A stretch of 64,000 bases of DNA from Lamprobacter modestohalophilus (GCF_016583905.1 NZ_NRRY01000023.1:1-64000), one strand, 5' to 3'. Positions 1-9,019 are shown, counted from the first letter of the stretch. The notes: generated from the letters alone by a model not told the origin. A program made the numbers and translations.

Positions 1-141
1 CGCCTCTGTGCCTCAGGCATGCGCTGGAAGACCAAGGGCGCGGGCATCGTGCTCAGCCTGCGCGCGCTCACACAGACCGTCGGACGCTGGGCGCAGTTCT
101 GGCAGAAGATCGATCAGTTTGGGGCGGAGTGCTGCTGTTGA
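1..141 (+). pseudogene. ISKra4-family transposase, C-terminal end (partial at window edge)
   Basis: Frame 1 is open from the window edge to a TGA at 139-141. It encodes a 46-residue tail with the pattern SGMRWK..GA..VLSLRALT...GRW.QFW.KID.FG, which resembles the C-terminus of ISKra4-type transposases. Only the tail is visible, so it cannot be decided whether the element is intact upstream. It probably marks the right side of an insertion sequence entering the window. The family assignment is from memory of the motif. Confidence 0.6.
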
Positions 142-452
142 GCACAGTATGTTGAGGCCGCACCCGTTCAAATATGTGTCTCCAACACGTTTTTTGCTGG
201 TGTTGTTTGAAGACACTTTGACGACCTGCAAGAGCAACGTGGGTTGGACGTCCACGGCACTCTAGCTGTCATCGCGTCAGCGCCGTTCTGAGTGCATCAT
301 GGTCGCTATGGGCCGCGTTGTCGGTCTGACGAAACCCCGCTTTTTCGAGCGCCTCACTCCCGTGGGTCAACCCCAGGCTTTCCGCTGTGCCCTGAGGGCG
401 GGCTGACGCTAAGGGTTGACAGATCCGCACGCACGCCTTTTGGAGCCCGTCG
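142..452. other. intergenic region, no gene seen
   Basis: The stretch between the transposase tail and the DUF502 gene holds only short overlapping frames without recognisable protein content. The first part presumably contains the right end of the insertion sequence; no clear terminal inverted repeat could be assigned without the left end. Confidence 0.5.
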
Positions 453-1151
453 ATGCAAGAGTCCTCACTGCTGAGCCGACTACGAACCTGGTTTTTGCAA
501 GGCATCGCCTTGCTCGCGCCGCTGATCATCACGCTGGCCCTGCTGGTCTGGCTAGGACGATCGGTCGAGATCTTCGTCGGCGTTTTTCTTCGGCATCTGA
601 TGCCAGACGCCTGGTATATACCGGGGATGGGGTTAGTGGCGGGCTTGGTCTTGACATTGGCCGCTGGACTGCTCGCGAATCTGTTTCTGGTGCGTTGGCT
701 GGTTGAGGTTGCGGAGCAGGTGCTAGATCGCATCCCGCTGGTCAAGAGTTTGTTTCAGGGCTTGAAGGACATTGCCCGGTTCTTTGCGCGCACCGGTGAC
801 CAAGACCTGGGGCGGCCGGTTGTCGTGACTCTTCCGGTTGGCGATGCCACCGTGCAATTGGTTGGGTTCATGATGCAGGAGCATGCTGACCTGCCGTTTG
901 CTGATGTCGACGCCGAGACTGAGCAACGGGATCGGGTGGCGGTCTATTTGCCGATGAGCTACCAGGTTGGCGGCTATACCCTCTATCTAGAGCGCAGTCG
1001 GGTGCGGCCGCTTGCCGTGGGTGCGGAGCAGGCGCTGCGCTCAGTGATTACGGGTGGCGCGCTCAATGAGGATGGCGGCAGCAACGGCCACCAGAGTCGG
1101 GTTACGGCGATCGGTGGCCGTCGACGATCTGGCGAGCGGACGAAGCGTTAA
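453..1151 (+). CDS. DUF502 family inner-membrane protein
   Basis: The product has 232 residues. The N-terminal half holds two hydrophobic segments (about residues 17-37 and 53-78), separated by a short loop, followed by the DUF502 signature region with RIPLVKSLFQGLKDIARFF near residues 94-112. The C-terminal third is soluble and ends in a basic tail rich in Arg, Ser and Gly. DUF502 proteins are conserved in proteobacteria and chloroplasts; their biochemical role is not established. The gene is monocistronic and converges on the amylase-family gene, with a hairpin between them. The length fits the family. Confidence 0.85.
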   Translation: MQESSLLSRLRTWFLQGIALLAPLIITLALLVWLGRSVEIFVGVFLRHLMPDAWYIPGMGLVAGLVLTLAAGLLANLFLVRWLVEVAEQVLDRIPLVKSLFQGLKDIARFFARTGDQDLGRPVVVTLPVGDATVQLVGFMMQEHADLPFADVDAETEQRDRVAVYLPMSYQVGGYTLYLERSRVRPLAVGAEQALRSVITGGALNEDGGSNGHQSRVTAIGGRRRSGERTKR

Positions 1152-1170
1152 TTGATCATCCTGAAGCCGC

Positions 1171-1195
1171 AGCGCGGTGAAATTGGTTTCGCGCT
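1171..1195. terminator. hairpin between convergent genes
   Basis: AGCGC (1171-1175) pairs with GCGCT (1191-1195), and GAAA (1179-1182) pairs with TTTC (1187-1190) around a TTGG loop, leaving a short bulge on the left arm. It lies between the DUF502 stop and the stop of the opposing amylase-family gene. It has no strong T-tract, so terminator function is inferred from position. Confidence 0.4.
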
Positions 1196-1219
1196 CGGCG
1201 CAGTCGCTTGGCATCTGGG

Positions 1220-2503
1220 TTAGGCATCAGAGGAGACCAGCACCCGCGCCATGCCCGGCCCAAGCCAGAATTCAAACGGGGCCGGCAGCTCGGCCATCGG
1301 CCAGTCTGGCGAGAGATCGCGGATCGGTCCGGGCGACTGGAGCAGATGGCGCAGGTCATCGACATAGAAGCGCTGCCGCGCCCAAGGGTCCTTGTTGATG
1401 ACCAAGAGGGCCTGACCTGGACCCTCAGCCGCGTGCTTGCGCAGGACCAAGACCGCCGGGTCCGAAACATCGAGCCGCTCGATGCGGCCTTCGCCATCGA
1501 GCACCGGCACCGCGTCCTTGATCGCGTTGACCTGGCTGATGAAATCCTTGAGATCCAGGTTCGGCGTCTCCCAGTCGTCCGGGGTCGTCTCGACCACATC
1601 GAGGCGGCGGCGGAAGCCGAATTCAAAGCCCATCGGGATCATCACGCCGCTTGCGAACAGCGCGGTGAACAGGTAGCGCTGGCGCAGGGCGTCGGCATTT
1701 TCGCGGAATTCCTCGAACATGCGCCGCGTGTCATGGCTCTCGGGAAAGCCGATCGAGGGCGCGATCTGGCGCGTGAGCTCGTACTGATCGAGCAGCCAGT
1801 TGCCGTTGAAGTCCCACCACTTGGCGCTGTTGAAGATGGCGTCGAAGCCGGCCTCGGCGGTCTCGCGGGTCTGCTCCGGACTGCAGCCCAAGGTTTCGGC
1901 GACGAAGACCGTATCTGGATGGCGCTCGCGAATCTGGGTGATCAGCTGCTCCCAGAGCGCGGCCGGCAGCTGATAGGCCGCATCGCAGCGAAAGCCGCGG
2001 AAGCCGAGCCCGATCAGATGCTCGACCAGGCGCACGAAATAGGCGAGCAGACCCTCGGGATCATCGGCCTGGCGCAGCGCGCGCTGATGGTCGAACTGGG
2101 CCAGATCGCGCCAGACCACCTTGTTGCCGTTGGCCTCGACGCAGAACGGATGCGCGATGCGATTGTTGTGGCGGACGAACCAGTCGGGATGCTCGGTCAC
2201 CAAGGGGCTGTCTTCAGCGCAGTGATTGATGACCAGATCGATCATCAGTGAGAGCCCTTGCTCGCCAGCGATCTCGGCCATGGCCTGCACCTGGGCGTCT
2301 GGCTCTAGGCTGGAATCGGGGGAGATCAGGGCCTGGTTGATCGCGAAATAATCGGCGATCGAGTACAGGCTGCCGGAGCGGCCGAGCTGCTGGATCGGGT
2401 TGACGAAGATCCAGTCGAAGCCCATCGCGGCGGCGCGCTCCAGGTGCGGCGCCCAGCGATCGAAAGGGCCGGCGAGCAGCGGGAACAGGTTGTATAGCTT
2501 CAT
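1220..2503 (-). CDS. GH13 alpha-amylase family glycosidase or transglycosylase
   Basis: The product has 427 residues and no signal peptide, so it should act in the cytoplasm on glycogen-type glucans. The GH13 landmarks appear in order: LMIDLVINHC (region I), GFRCDAAYQ with the nucleophile Asp, VFVAET with the acid/base Glu, and FPESHDT with the transition-state Asp. The short barrel and small C-terminal beta domain resemble the catalytic core of GlgE-like or uncharacterised amylases next to glycogen genes, not secreted alpha-amylases. glgA and glgB lie 30 kb away on the same strand. A long frame on the opposite strand (1208-2251) is a codon-bias shadow. Substrate specificity cannot be read from sequence. 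Confidence 0.85.
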   Translation of the reverse strand: MKLYNLFPLLAGPFDRWAPHLERAAAMGFDWIFVNPIQQLGRSGSLYSIADYFAINQALISPDSSLEPDAQVQAMAEIAGEQGLSLMIDLVINHCAEDSPLVTEHPDWFVRHNNRIAHPFCVEANGNKVVWRDLAQFDHQRALRQADDPEGLLAYFVRLVEHLIGLGFRGFRCDAAYQLPAALWEQLITQIRERHPDTVFVAETLGCSPEQTRETAEAGFDAIFNSAKWWDFNGNWLLDQYELTRQIAPSIGFPESHDTRRMFEEFRENADALRQRYLFTALFASGVMIPMGFEFGFRRRLDVVETTPDDWETPNLDLKDFISQVNAIKDAVPVLDGEGRIERLDVSDPAVLVLRKHAAEGPGQALLVINKDPWARQRFYVDDLRHLLQSPGPIRDLSPDWPMAELPAPFEFWLGPGMARVLVSSDA

Positions 2504-2520
2504 TCAGTGTTTCGCTCTTG

Positions 2521-2556
2521 GTCCTAGGGTTGGTCCTTGGATTGGTCCTTGGGTTG
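2521..2556. repeat. 12-bp tandem repeat x3 spanning a stop codon
   Basis: The units are 2521-2532, 2533-2544 and 2545-2556. On the minus strand they read CAACCCAAGGAC, CAATCCAAGGAC and CAACCCTAGGAC. The third unit differs at an AAG to TAG position, and that TAG is the stop codon of the lipoprotein gene. The repeat therefore encodes its tail (KDQ repeats) and also ends it. Confidence 0.9.
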
Positions 2557-2706
2557 GCGTTCTTGTTGATAGCCTTGCTCGAATTCCTCGGCGCCTTGCT
2601 CGACGGCGTTGATGGCCTTGCCTGTCGTCTTACCGGCCCAGGAGCAGGCACCCAGGCTGGTCGATAGGATCATCAGGGTCAGAGCGTAGAAAACAGTTCT
2701 CTTCAT
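2524..2706 (-). CDS. small entericidin-like lipoprotein
   Basis: The product has 60 residues: a basic start, a hydrophobic stretch and the lipobox STSLGAC, giving a lipidated Cys at residue 21. The mature part is short and charged (KTTGKAINAVEQGAEEFEQG), as in entericidin-type lipoproteins. It ends in Gln/Lys/Asp repeats produced by a 12-bp tandem repeat that also supplies the stop codon. It would be anchored in the envelope. The gene is followed 20 nt downstream by the amylase-family gene on the same strand, but a functional link is doubtful. Confidence 0.7.
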   Translation of the reverse strand: MKRTVFYALTLMILSTSLGACSWAGKTTGKAINAVEQGAEEFEQGYQQERQPKDQSKDQP

Positions 2707-2885
2707 AGGGAGCTGCCATAGCGGTTTCTGGTTTCAACAGGCGCTCAGTATACCTGCGGAGCTGATGTGGGCGTCTGAATCCTATTGACCGTTTTCGCGC
2801 GCAACGTCCAGTCAGGATTCGTAAGCTGATAGACTGGACGCCATTTGCGAGACACAGATCCTGTACAGGACGAGAGACAAGAGCT

Positions 2886-4013
2886 ATGCGCGCGCACTTT
2901 GATCCCAGTGGTACTCCCGACGGTCTGCTCGCCGCGCTCCATGCGCTGACCGACGAAGCGGCCATCGGCGGCCTGATGGTGCTTGCTTGTGACGCCAACG
3001 GCTGGCAACCGGAACAGCTCGATCCGATCCTGCAAGCCTGCGAGATGCCTGTGTTCGGGGGGATTTTCCCGCAGGTCACCTACCAGAACCAGAACTATGA
3101 ACGCGGCACCTTGTTGATCGCGTTCAACGCTTTGCCCGAGGTCGCCTGTGTGCATGGCCTGAGCGACGCGGAGGCGGATTTCGACGAGCGGGTCGAGGCC
3201 GCTACCGAGCACTGGCCCGAGCCGCCCGAGGTGACCACGATGCTCGTCTATGTCGATGGGCTGTCGAGCCGGATCAGCGCGCTGGTCGAGGGCTTGTTTG
3301 CCAACTTCGGCCTCGAGAACAATTTCATCGGCGGTGGTGCAGGCTCGCTGAGCTTTCAGCAAAAACCCTGCATCCTCACCAATGCCGGGCTGCTGGCCGA
3401 TGTCGCAGTCCTGGTGCGCATGCCGATTCGCAGCCTTCTCGGCGTCACGCACGGCTGGCAGCCGATCAGTGAGCCGATGAAGGTCACCGGCGCCCAGGGT
3501 AATGTCGTCATGACCCTGGATTGGGAGCCTGCCTTTGACGTTTACAAGCGCATGGTAGAGGCACACAGCGGTCAGGAAATGCATGCGGAGGATTTCTTCT
3601 CGCTGGCGAAATCCTACCCCTTTGGTATGACCAAGCTTGGCACCGAGATCGTCGTTCGTGATCCCCTGATGGTTGCCGAGGGTAACCATCTAGTGTGCGT
3701 CGGCGAAGTGCCTGAAGGGGCCTTTTTACGGCTGCTGAACGGCACGCCGGACAGCCTAATCGCCGCTGCGAAGAAGGCGCGCGAGCTGGCCCTCCCTGAG
3801 GGTGTCGGCGAGGAGGCGGCGGCAAGCTACCTGTTTATCGATTGCATCTCGCGTGTGCTCTTCCTCGGTGAGCGCATCGCCGATGAGCTGAACGCGGTCG
3901 GGCCAGATCAGCCCGTGAATGGCGCCTTTACCCTCGGCGAGATTGCCAATACTGGCGACGCTTTCCTCGAGTTCTATAATAAGACATCGGTGTTCAGCAT
4001 CTTGTTCGACTAG
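2886..4013 (+). CDS. FIST domain signal-input protein
   Basis: The product has 375 residues and no signal peptide. It matches the FIST N domain (about residues 20-210, with FGGIFPQVTY and ENNFIGGGAGSLSF) followed by the FIST C domain (about 215-350, with GMTKLGTEIVVRDP and FIDCISRVLFLG). FIST domains are predicted small-ligand sensors, proposed for amino acids, that normally feed kinases or c-di-GMP enzymes. Here FIST is encoded alone, directly upstream of a phosphodiesterase-kinase-HDOD operon, with 177 nt between. This suggests it is the detached sensor of that pathway. The stop codon lies inside a 12-bp tandem repeat. Confidence 0.85.
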   Translation: MRAHFDPSGTPDGLLAALHALTDEAAIGGLMVLACDANGWQPEQLDPILQACEMPVFGGIFPQVTYQNQNYERGTLLIAFNALPEVACVHGLSDAEADFDERVEAATEHWPEPPEVTTMLVYVDGLSSRISALVEGLFANFGLENNFIGGGAGSLSFQQKPCILTNAGLLADVAVLVRMPIRSLLGVTHGWQPISEPMKVTGAQGNVVMTLDWEPAFDVYKRMVEAHSGQEMHAEDFFSLAKSYPFGMTKLGTEIVVRDPLMVAEGNHLVCVGEVPEGAFLRLLNGTPDSLIAAAKKARELALPEGVGEEAAASYLFIDCISRVLFLGERIADELNAVGPDQPVNGAFTLGEIANTGDAFLEFYNKTSVFSILFD

Positions 4014-4064
4014 GTGGTCGACTAGGTGGTCGACTAGGTGGTCGACTAGGTGGTCGACTAGGTG
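4008..4064. repeat. 12-bp tandem repeat (about 4.7 units) carrying in-frame stop codons
   Basis: The unit is GACTAGGTGGTC, starting at 4008, 4020, 4032 and 4044, with a partial fifth at 4056. Each unit holds a TAG in the same frame as the FIST gene, so its stop is followed by four more in-frame TAGs. Each junction between units also forms the palindrome GTCGAC. Confidence 0.95.
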
Positions 4065-4190
4065 CGTTCGACGTGAAGCGTTTGGTGGGACGGCGTTGAT
4101 TAGGCGCAGGCGCTGACAGAATCCTTGTTCATCGTCCTCTACCGCGTCGACAGCGATTCGGCATCTGGGCGGCATCCGCGGTAATGACTC

Positions 4191-6278
4191 ATGCAAGAGA
4201 CCCCAGCCAAGATCCTTCTGGTGGACGATGACCCTGGTATCCGTCTGCTGATCCAGCATGGCTTGACCCGAGCCGGTTATCAGGTGACCGAGGCCAGTAA
4301 TGGCCTTGAGGCCCTGGAGTGTTTCGAAACCGCCAAGCCCGATCTGATGCTGATCGACGTCAGCATGCCGGAGCTGGATGGCTTCGAGACCGTTGCCGCG
4401 ATTCGCCAGCGTGAGGGGGGCGAGATCATCCCCCTGGTCATGGTGACGGGCTCCGATGACAACGAGTCAGTGACCAAGGCCTTCCATGCTGGCGCAACCG
4501 ACTTCATCACCAAGCCGATCAATCTGCCGATCCTGACCCAGCGGGTGCGCTATGCGCTCGCCAGTGCCGAGCGTGAACAGCGCCTGCGCCGTATCCATCT
4601 GGAGCAGCAAAGTGCCTGTCAATTGGCAAAGCTGGGCTTTTGGCGGCTCCAGATCGAGACCGGGCAGCTGCAATGGTCGCGGGATGCGGCGTCCCTGCTT
4701 GGCCGCTCCGCAGCCATGCCGACCAGCGTTGCGGCACTCATCGAGGAGGCGCGCCCGGATCAGCGCCAACGCCTGCAGTTGGCCTTCGATCAAGCCGGGA
4801 CGCGGGCGGCGGGGCTGGATCTGGAGATCGAGCTGGCGCGCACCGGTAACGCCTGCATCATCAAGCTGCAAAGCAGTCCACAGATCGAGGATGGCGTCAT
4901 CGTCGGCGCCTTTCAGGATGTGACCGCTCTGCGCGCGTTCGAGGACCAGACGCTCTATCTGGTCGAGCATGATGAGCTGACCAATCTGCCGAATCATCGG
5001 CTGTTCTCCCGCTTGCTCGCGGATCGGCTCGAGCGCGACCGGCATGCCGAGGCGCGCACTGGGATGCTGGTGATCGATATCGATCGCCTGCATCGCATCA
5101 ACGAAGCCTTTGGTCCGGTGCAGGGCGATGAGGTCATCGTGACCCTGGCCAACCGGCTGCGACAACTGCTGCCCTCCAATAGCCTCTTGTGCCGGCTCGA
5201 GTCGGACAGTTTCGGCATGGCGATCCCGCTCGAGAGTACCGATCTCGCGACGCTCCAAGCGCAGCTGCTGAGTCAGTTGATCCTGTCCTTGCAGATCAAT
5301 GGGCGCGAGATCTATATCGATTGCAGCATGGGCCTGGCCATCCATCCCGACGATGGTCAGGAGGCGGCCAGCCTGATTCAGGCCGCGCAAGCGGCGGAGC
5401 GAGAGACCAATCGGGATCAGAGTCGGCGCTTCATCCAGTTCTCGGAGATTCGCGAGGCGCGTGCGGAAGGGCGGGTGATTCTCGAAACCGATCTGCGCCG
5501 CGCGCTCGAGAAGCAGGAATTCTTTCTCGTCTACCAACCCCAGCAGTGTCTGGCGACCCAGCGCATTGAGGGCGTGGAAGCGCTGTTGCGTTGGAACCAC
5601 GCCGAACGCGGGATCGTGTCGCCGGCGGATTTCATACCTATCCTGGAGGAAACCGGACTCATCCATGAGGTCGGTGACTGGATCTTGGAGGAGGCGGTTC
5701 GTCAGGCCGTCGACTGGTTGCAACAGGGGCTGAATCTGCGGATGTCGGTCAACCTCGCCGCGGCGCAGGTCGAGAACCCGAACCTCATCAATCGCTTGTG
5801 TGCACTGGTCAAGGACTATCAGCTGCCGCCCGAGCAACTCGAGCTCGAGATCACCGAGAGCACCGCGATGCAGGTGCCGGAACAGACCCTGCTCAATCTG
5901 CGTAAATACAAGCAGTGTGGATTCCGGATTGCGATCGATGATTTCGGCACGGGCTACTCATCGCTGTCCTATCTGCTGCAATTTCCGCTGGATACCTTGA
6001 AGATCGATCGGGCCTTCGTCAAAGAGATCACTCGAGGTAAACGCAATCGCGCGATTGTCACCGCGCTCAGCACCCTGAGCTTCCACCTGGGTTTGACGAC
6101 CATCGCCGAGGGCGTCGAGCTCGAATCCCAACGCGATTATCTCGATGCGCTGAACATCGATGAGATTCAGGGTTTCCTGATCGCCCGTCCGCTGGTGCCG
6201 GAGCGGTTGCTTGAGTTCATGCGGGCCTACGAGGCCGATGCCCAGCCGAGCCCTCGGCAAGCCCGATCGCCGTCATGA
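4191..6278 (+). CDS. REC-PAS-GGDEF(degenerate)-EAL c-di-GMP phosphodiesterase
   Basis: The product has 695 residues. An N-terminal receiver domain (about 5-123: KILLVDDDP, phospho-acceptor Asp in LIDVSMP, VTGS, TKP) is followed by a PAS-like segment (about 143-245) and a GGDEF-like domain. The GGDEF signature has become ESDSF (residues 337-341), so cyclase activity is not expected. The EAL domain keeps EALLRW (463-468), LEITES, IDDFGTGYSS and EGVE, so it should hydrolyse c-di-GMP under control of the receiver. The stop overlaps the start of the kinase gene by 4 nt (ATGA), showing co-translation. ATG 4191 begins directly before the receiver domain. Confidence 0.9.
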   Translation: MQETPAKILLVDDDPGIRLLIQHGLTRAGYQVTEASNGLEALECFETAKPDLMLIDVSMPELDGFETVAAIRQREGGEIIPLVMVTGSDDNESVTKAFHAGATDFITKPINLPILTQRVRYALASAEREQRLRRIHLEQQSACQLAKLGFWRLQIETGQLQWSRDAASLLGRSAAMPTSVAALIEEARPDQRQRLQLAFDQAGTRAAGLDLEIELARTGNACIIKLQSSPQIEDGVIVGAFQDVTALRAFEDQTLYLVEHDELTNLPNHRLFSRLLADRLERDRHAEARTGMLVIDIDRLHRINEAFGPVQGDEVIVTLANRLRQLLPSNSLLCRLESDSFGMAIPLESTDLATLQAQLLSQLILSLQINGREIYIDCSMGLAIHPDDGQEAASLIQAAQAAERETNRDQSRRFIQFSEIREARAEGRVILETDLRRALEKQEFFLVYQPQQCLATQRIEGVEALLRWNHAERGIVSPADFIPILEETGLIHEVGDWILEEAVRQAVDWLQQGLNLRMSVNLAAAQVENPNLINRLCALVKDYQLPPEQLELEITESTAMQVPEQTLLNLRKYKQCGFRIAIDDFGTGYSSLSYLLQFPLDTLKIDRAFVKEITRGKRNRAIVTALSTLSFHLGLTTIAEGVELESQRDYLDALNIDEIQGFLIARPLVPERLLEFMRAYEADAQPSPRQARSPS

Positions 6279-9019
6279 CCGAAACGGACACTCATAAAGA
6301 ATTCGAGATCCTCTATGAGATCTCGCTGGCGATTGGTCACAGTCTGGATCTGCAGGCGATGCTCAAGCAGTCCGTGGGCACGATCATGCGCCAGTTGAAC
6401 TGCCAGGCCGCCCTGGTCTTGCAATACGACGCTGACGATGACGCGCAGGTCAGGAATGGGCGATCGCGAGAGCCGTCGCAAGAGCAGGCGCAAATGCGCG
6501 CACTGGAGGCGCTGACTTGGACTGATCTCTATGTGGTGCCGAAGACCGCGCGCAAATCGTCTGAATTGCAGGGCTTCGTCACGGAATTGAGTTTGCCGGC
6601 TAACCAGGCCGAATTCGAGGTTTGGCAGGCAGCGGTCGAGGCTGGCGCCTTGCCGCACGCGAGCGAGCTTAGCACCTCGACCTATTACGCCTTCTATCTT
6701 GCGAAGATCGGCGTACTCGTGCTGAAACGGATCGGCCCGAGCCTCTCGCACAGTCTGCTGCTGTCGTTGAATGTCTTAATGGATAAGTTGGCGTATTCGG
6801 CGCTCGCTTGCCTGCACGATGCGCAACTGAAACAGCAGATCGAGGCGGCGCAAGCAGCCAATGTGGCCAAGAGTCAGTTCCTCGCCAACATGAGCCATGA
6901 GATCCGCACGCCGATGAACGGTGTGATGGGGATGTTGGACATTACGCTAGAGACCGAGCTTCAGCCACAGCAGCGTGATTATCTCCGCCAGGCGCGCTTG
7001 TCGGCGCAGCATCTGCTCGAAATCATCAACCTGATCTTGGATCTCTCCAAGATCGAGGCGAAGAAATTCAAACTGAAACCGGAACCGACCGACCTATTCG
7101 AGTTCATCGGAGAATTGATCAAGAGCCAGGTGCCGCATGCGTTGTGCAAACGGCTCAATCTGCTCTACGACGTGGAGCCGACGCTACCGCGCTGGGTCGA
7201 GATCGATCCAACCCGGTTACGCCAGGTCATGTCGAATCTGATCGGTAATGCCTTGAAGTTTACCGATCAAGGCAGCGTCAAGCTCATCGTGTCTCCCTGC
7301 AAGGGGCCAGCGCATGTGTCCCATGTAAGCAACGCTCAATGGACCTGCTTCGAGGTCGAGGACACCGGCATCGGCATCCCAGCCGAGCAACAGTTGACGA
7401 TCTTCAATGCCTTCGAGCAAGTCGACAGCAAAACAACACGCAAATTCGAGGGCACCGGACTCGGCCTGACCATCACCCGCGAACTGGTCGAGATGATGGG
7501 TGGACTGATCGAGGTTAAGAGCGAGGTCGGTCAGGGCACCTGTTTTCGTGTGACCCTGCCACTGACGTCAGCCGCTGAGCCTGTCGTCGAGGAGGTCCGC
7601 GTGCCGGCGTTACCGGCAGCAACCTACCGGATCTTGGTGGTTGATGATGAACCACTGAACCGTTCCGTGATCCATCATATGCTCGGGATTCTCGAGGTTG
7701 CCTGTGCGACCGCGGTGAGTGCGCCAGAAGGGTTGTTGGTGCTCCGCAAGGCGATTGAGGACGAGCAGCCGTTTAATTTCTTATTGCTGGATGCCAACAT
7801 GCCGGGTATGGACGGCTACGCCATGGCGAAGGAGGTGCTGCGTGAGGGGTTGCTCTGTCCCGCGCAAATTCGTATTTTGAGTTCTTCTGCGTTTGCTGGA
7901 GAGGAGGAACACGACCAAGACTTCGTTGCTTACAACCAACGTGTATGCCAACAGGCTTGCCCATTCTACAATGGTCAGGAAACGCACTGTCGGCAGTTCG
8001 AACAACAAGAGTGCTTGACCAAACCGGTGACGCTTGCCGATCTGCGCCATCTCCTCTTTCGACAAGACCAAACCAAGGATGGCGTTTTAAATGGGTCACG
8101 CTCATCGCTTGCCGATCAGCAGTTGAATATACTGGTCGCGGAAGATAATCCGATCAATCAGCAGGTGATCATCGCGCTATTGAAGAAGTTTAAGGTTGCT
8201 TATACCTTGGCCAATAATGGTCGCGAAGCTGTCGAATGGGCTTGCAAGGAACGGTTTGATCTCATTTTCATGGATATCATGATGCCGATGATGGACGGTT
8301 TGGAGGCGACCGAGCTGATCCGCGAATACGAGCGTCAGCATCAATGGCCGCCGGTGCCGATCATCGCCCTCACCGCCAAGGCGATGAAAGGTGATCGCGA
8401 GGGCTATCTTGAGCGGGGCATGGATGGTTATGTCGCTAAGCCGATCAACTCTATGTTGTTGTTCGAGGAAATGGAGCGGGTGTTGCCCAAGCGCGATGCT
8501 GAAGTTCGACTGCCGAGCGATGGAGCCAAAGTGCAGCAAGCCCAGGCCTCTTCGGATCTGGATGCCTGGCTCGGCGCTGGTGAAGAAGACAAGACCTCGG
8601 CGCCGTTTGCTGATGCGGGCTCGGCAACCCCAAGTCAGCCCTCCGCGATAGGTGCCGACCCGCAGCAATTCGATTGGGATCAGGCGATCAAGCAGTTGGG
8701 TGCGGAAGAAGAATTACTGATTATGTTTCTCTCGCGTTTCCTTGACGATCTCCCCTCCGCCGAGCAACGTGTGAGAGCGGCCTTGAAACAACGCGATGCA
8801 AAATTGCTCAAGCTGGAGGCGCACACGCTGAAAAGCCTCTGCGCGACCCTGTGCATGGAGCAGGCAAGACAGGGGTTCTGGGCGGTGGAGCAGGCCTGTC
8901 GGGATCAACCAAGCGATTGGGCCGATGTCGACAGGCAAGTGAACGCGGTGTTCGCGACCTTGCAGCATGTCCGCCCTCTGCTCGACGAAAGACTTGAGCA
9001 ACATCGGCCTGATTCATGA
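6275..9019 (+). CDS. hybrid sensor histidine kinase (GAF-like, HisKA, HATPase, two REC, HPt)
   Basis: The product has 914 residues, is cytoplasmic and has no membrane segment. The order is a GAF-like region (about 10-185), HisKA with His208 in MSHEIRTP, HATPase_c (N box NLIGNALKFTD, G boxes DTGIGIP and GTGLGLTI), REC1 (about 455-590), REC2 (about 615-735) and HPt with His850 in EAHTLKS. Both receivers keep their acidic pockets. REC1 carries an unusual insertion before its TKP motif with Cys558, Cys562, Cys572 and Cys580 (CX3C-X9-C-X7-C). As no periplasmic sensor exists, the input must come from the GAF-like region, the cysteines or the upstream FIST protein. It overlaps both flanking genes by 4 nt. 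Confidence 0.92.
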   Translation: MTETDTHKEFEILYEISLAIGHSLDLQAMLKQSVGTIMRQLNCQAALVLQYDADDDAQVRNGRSREPSQEQAQMRALEALTWTDLYVVPKTARKSSELQGFVTELSLPANQAEFEVWQAAVEAGALPHASELSTSTYYAFYLAKIGVLVLKRIGPSLSHSLLLSLNVLMDKLAYSALACLHDAQLKQQIEAAQAANVAKSQFLANMSHEIRTPMNGVMGMLDITLETELQPQQRDYLRQARLSAQHLLEIINLILDLSKIEAKKFKLKPEPTDLFEFIGELIKSQVPHALCKRLNLLYDVEPTLPRWVEIDPTRLRQVMSNLIGNALKFTDQGSVKLIVSPCKGPAHVSHVSNAQWTCFEVEDTGIGIPAEQQLTIFNAFEQVDSKTTRKFEGTGLGLTITRELVEMMGGLIEVKSEVGQGTCFRVTLPLTSAAEPVVEEVRVPALPAATYRILVVDDEPLNRSVIHHMLGILEVACATAVSAPEGLLVLRKAIEDEQPFNFLLLDANMPGMDGYAMAKEVLREGLLCPAQIRILSSSAFAGEEEHDQDFVAYNQRVCQQACPFYNGQETHCRQFEQQECLTKPVTLADLRHLLFRQDQTKDGVLNGSRSSLADQQLNILVAEDNPINQQVIIALLKKFKVAYTLANNGREAVEWACKERFDLIFMDIMMPMMDGLEATELIREYERQHQWPPVPIIALTAKAMKGDREGYLERGMDGYVAKPINSMLLFEEMERVLPKRDAEVRLPSDGAKVQQAQASSDLDAWLGAGEEDKTSAPFADAGSATPSQPSAIGADPQQFDWDQAIKQLGAEEELLIMFLSRFLDDLPSAEQRVRAALKQRDAKLLKLEAHTLKSLCATLCMEQARQGFWAVEQACRDQPSDWADVDRQVNAVFATLQHVRPLLDERLEQHRPDS

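Noticed and set aside
1208-2251. 347-codon frame on the plus strand over the amylase-family gene
   Set aside because: Mirror frame of high-G+C coding DNA; no domain, and the minus strand has the full GH13 motif set.
4467-5837. 456-codon minus-strand frame over the REC-EAL gene
   Set aside because: Antisense shadow; the plus strand carries recognised domains throughout.
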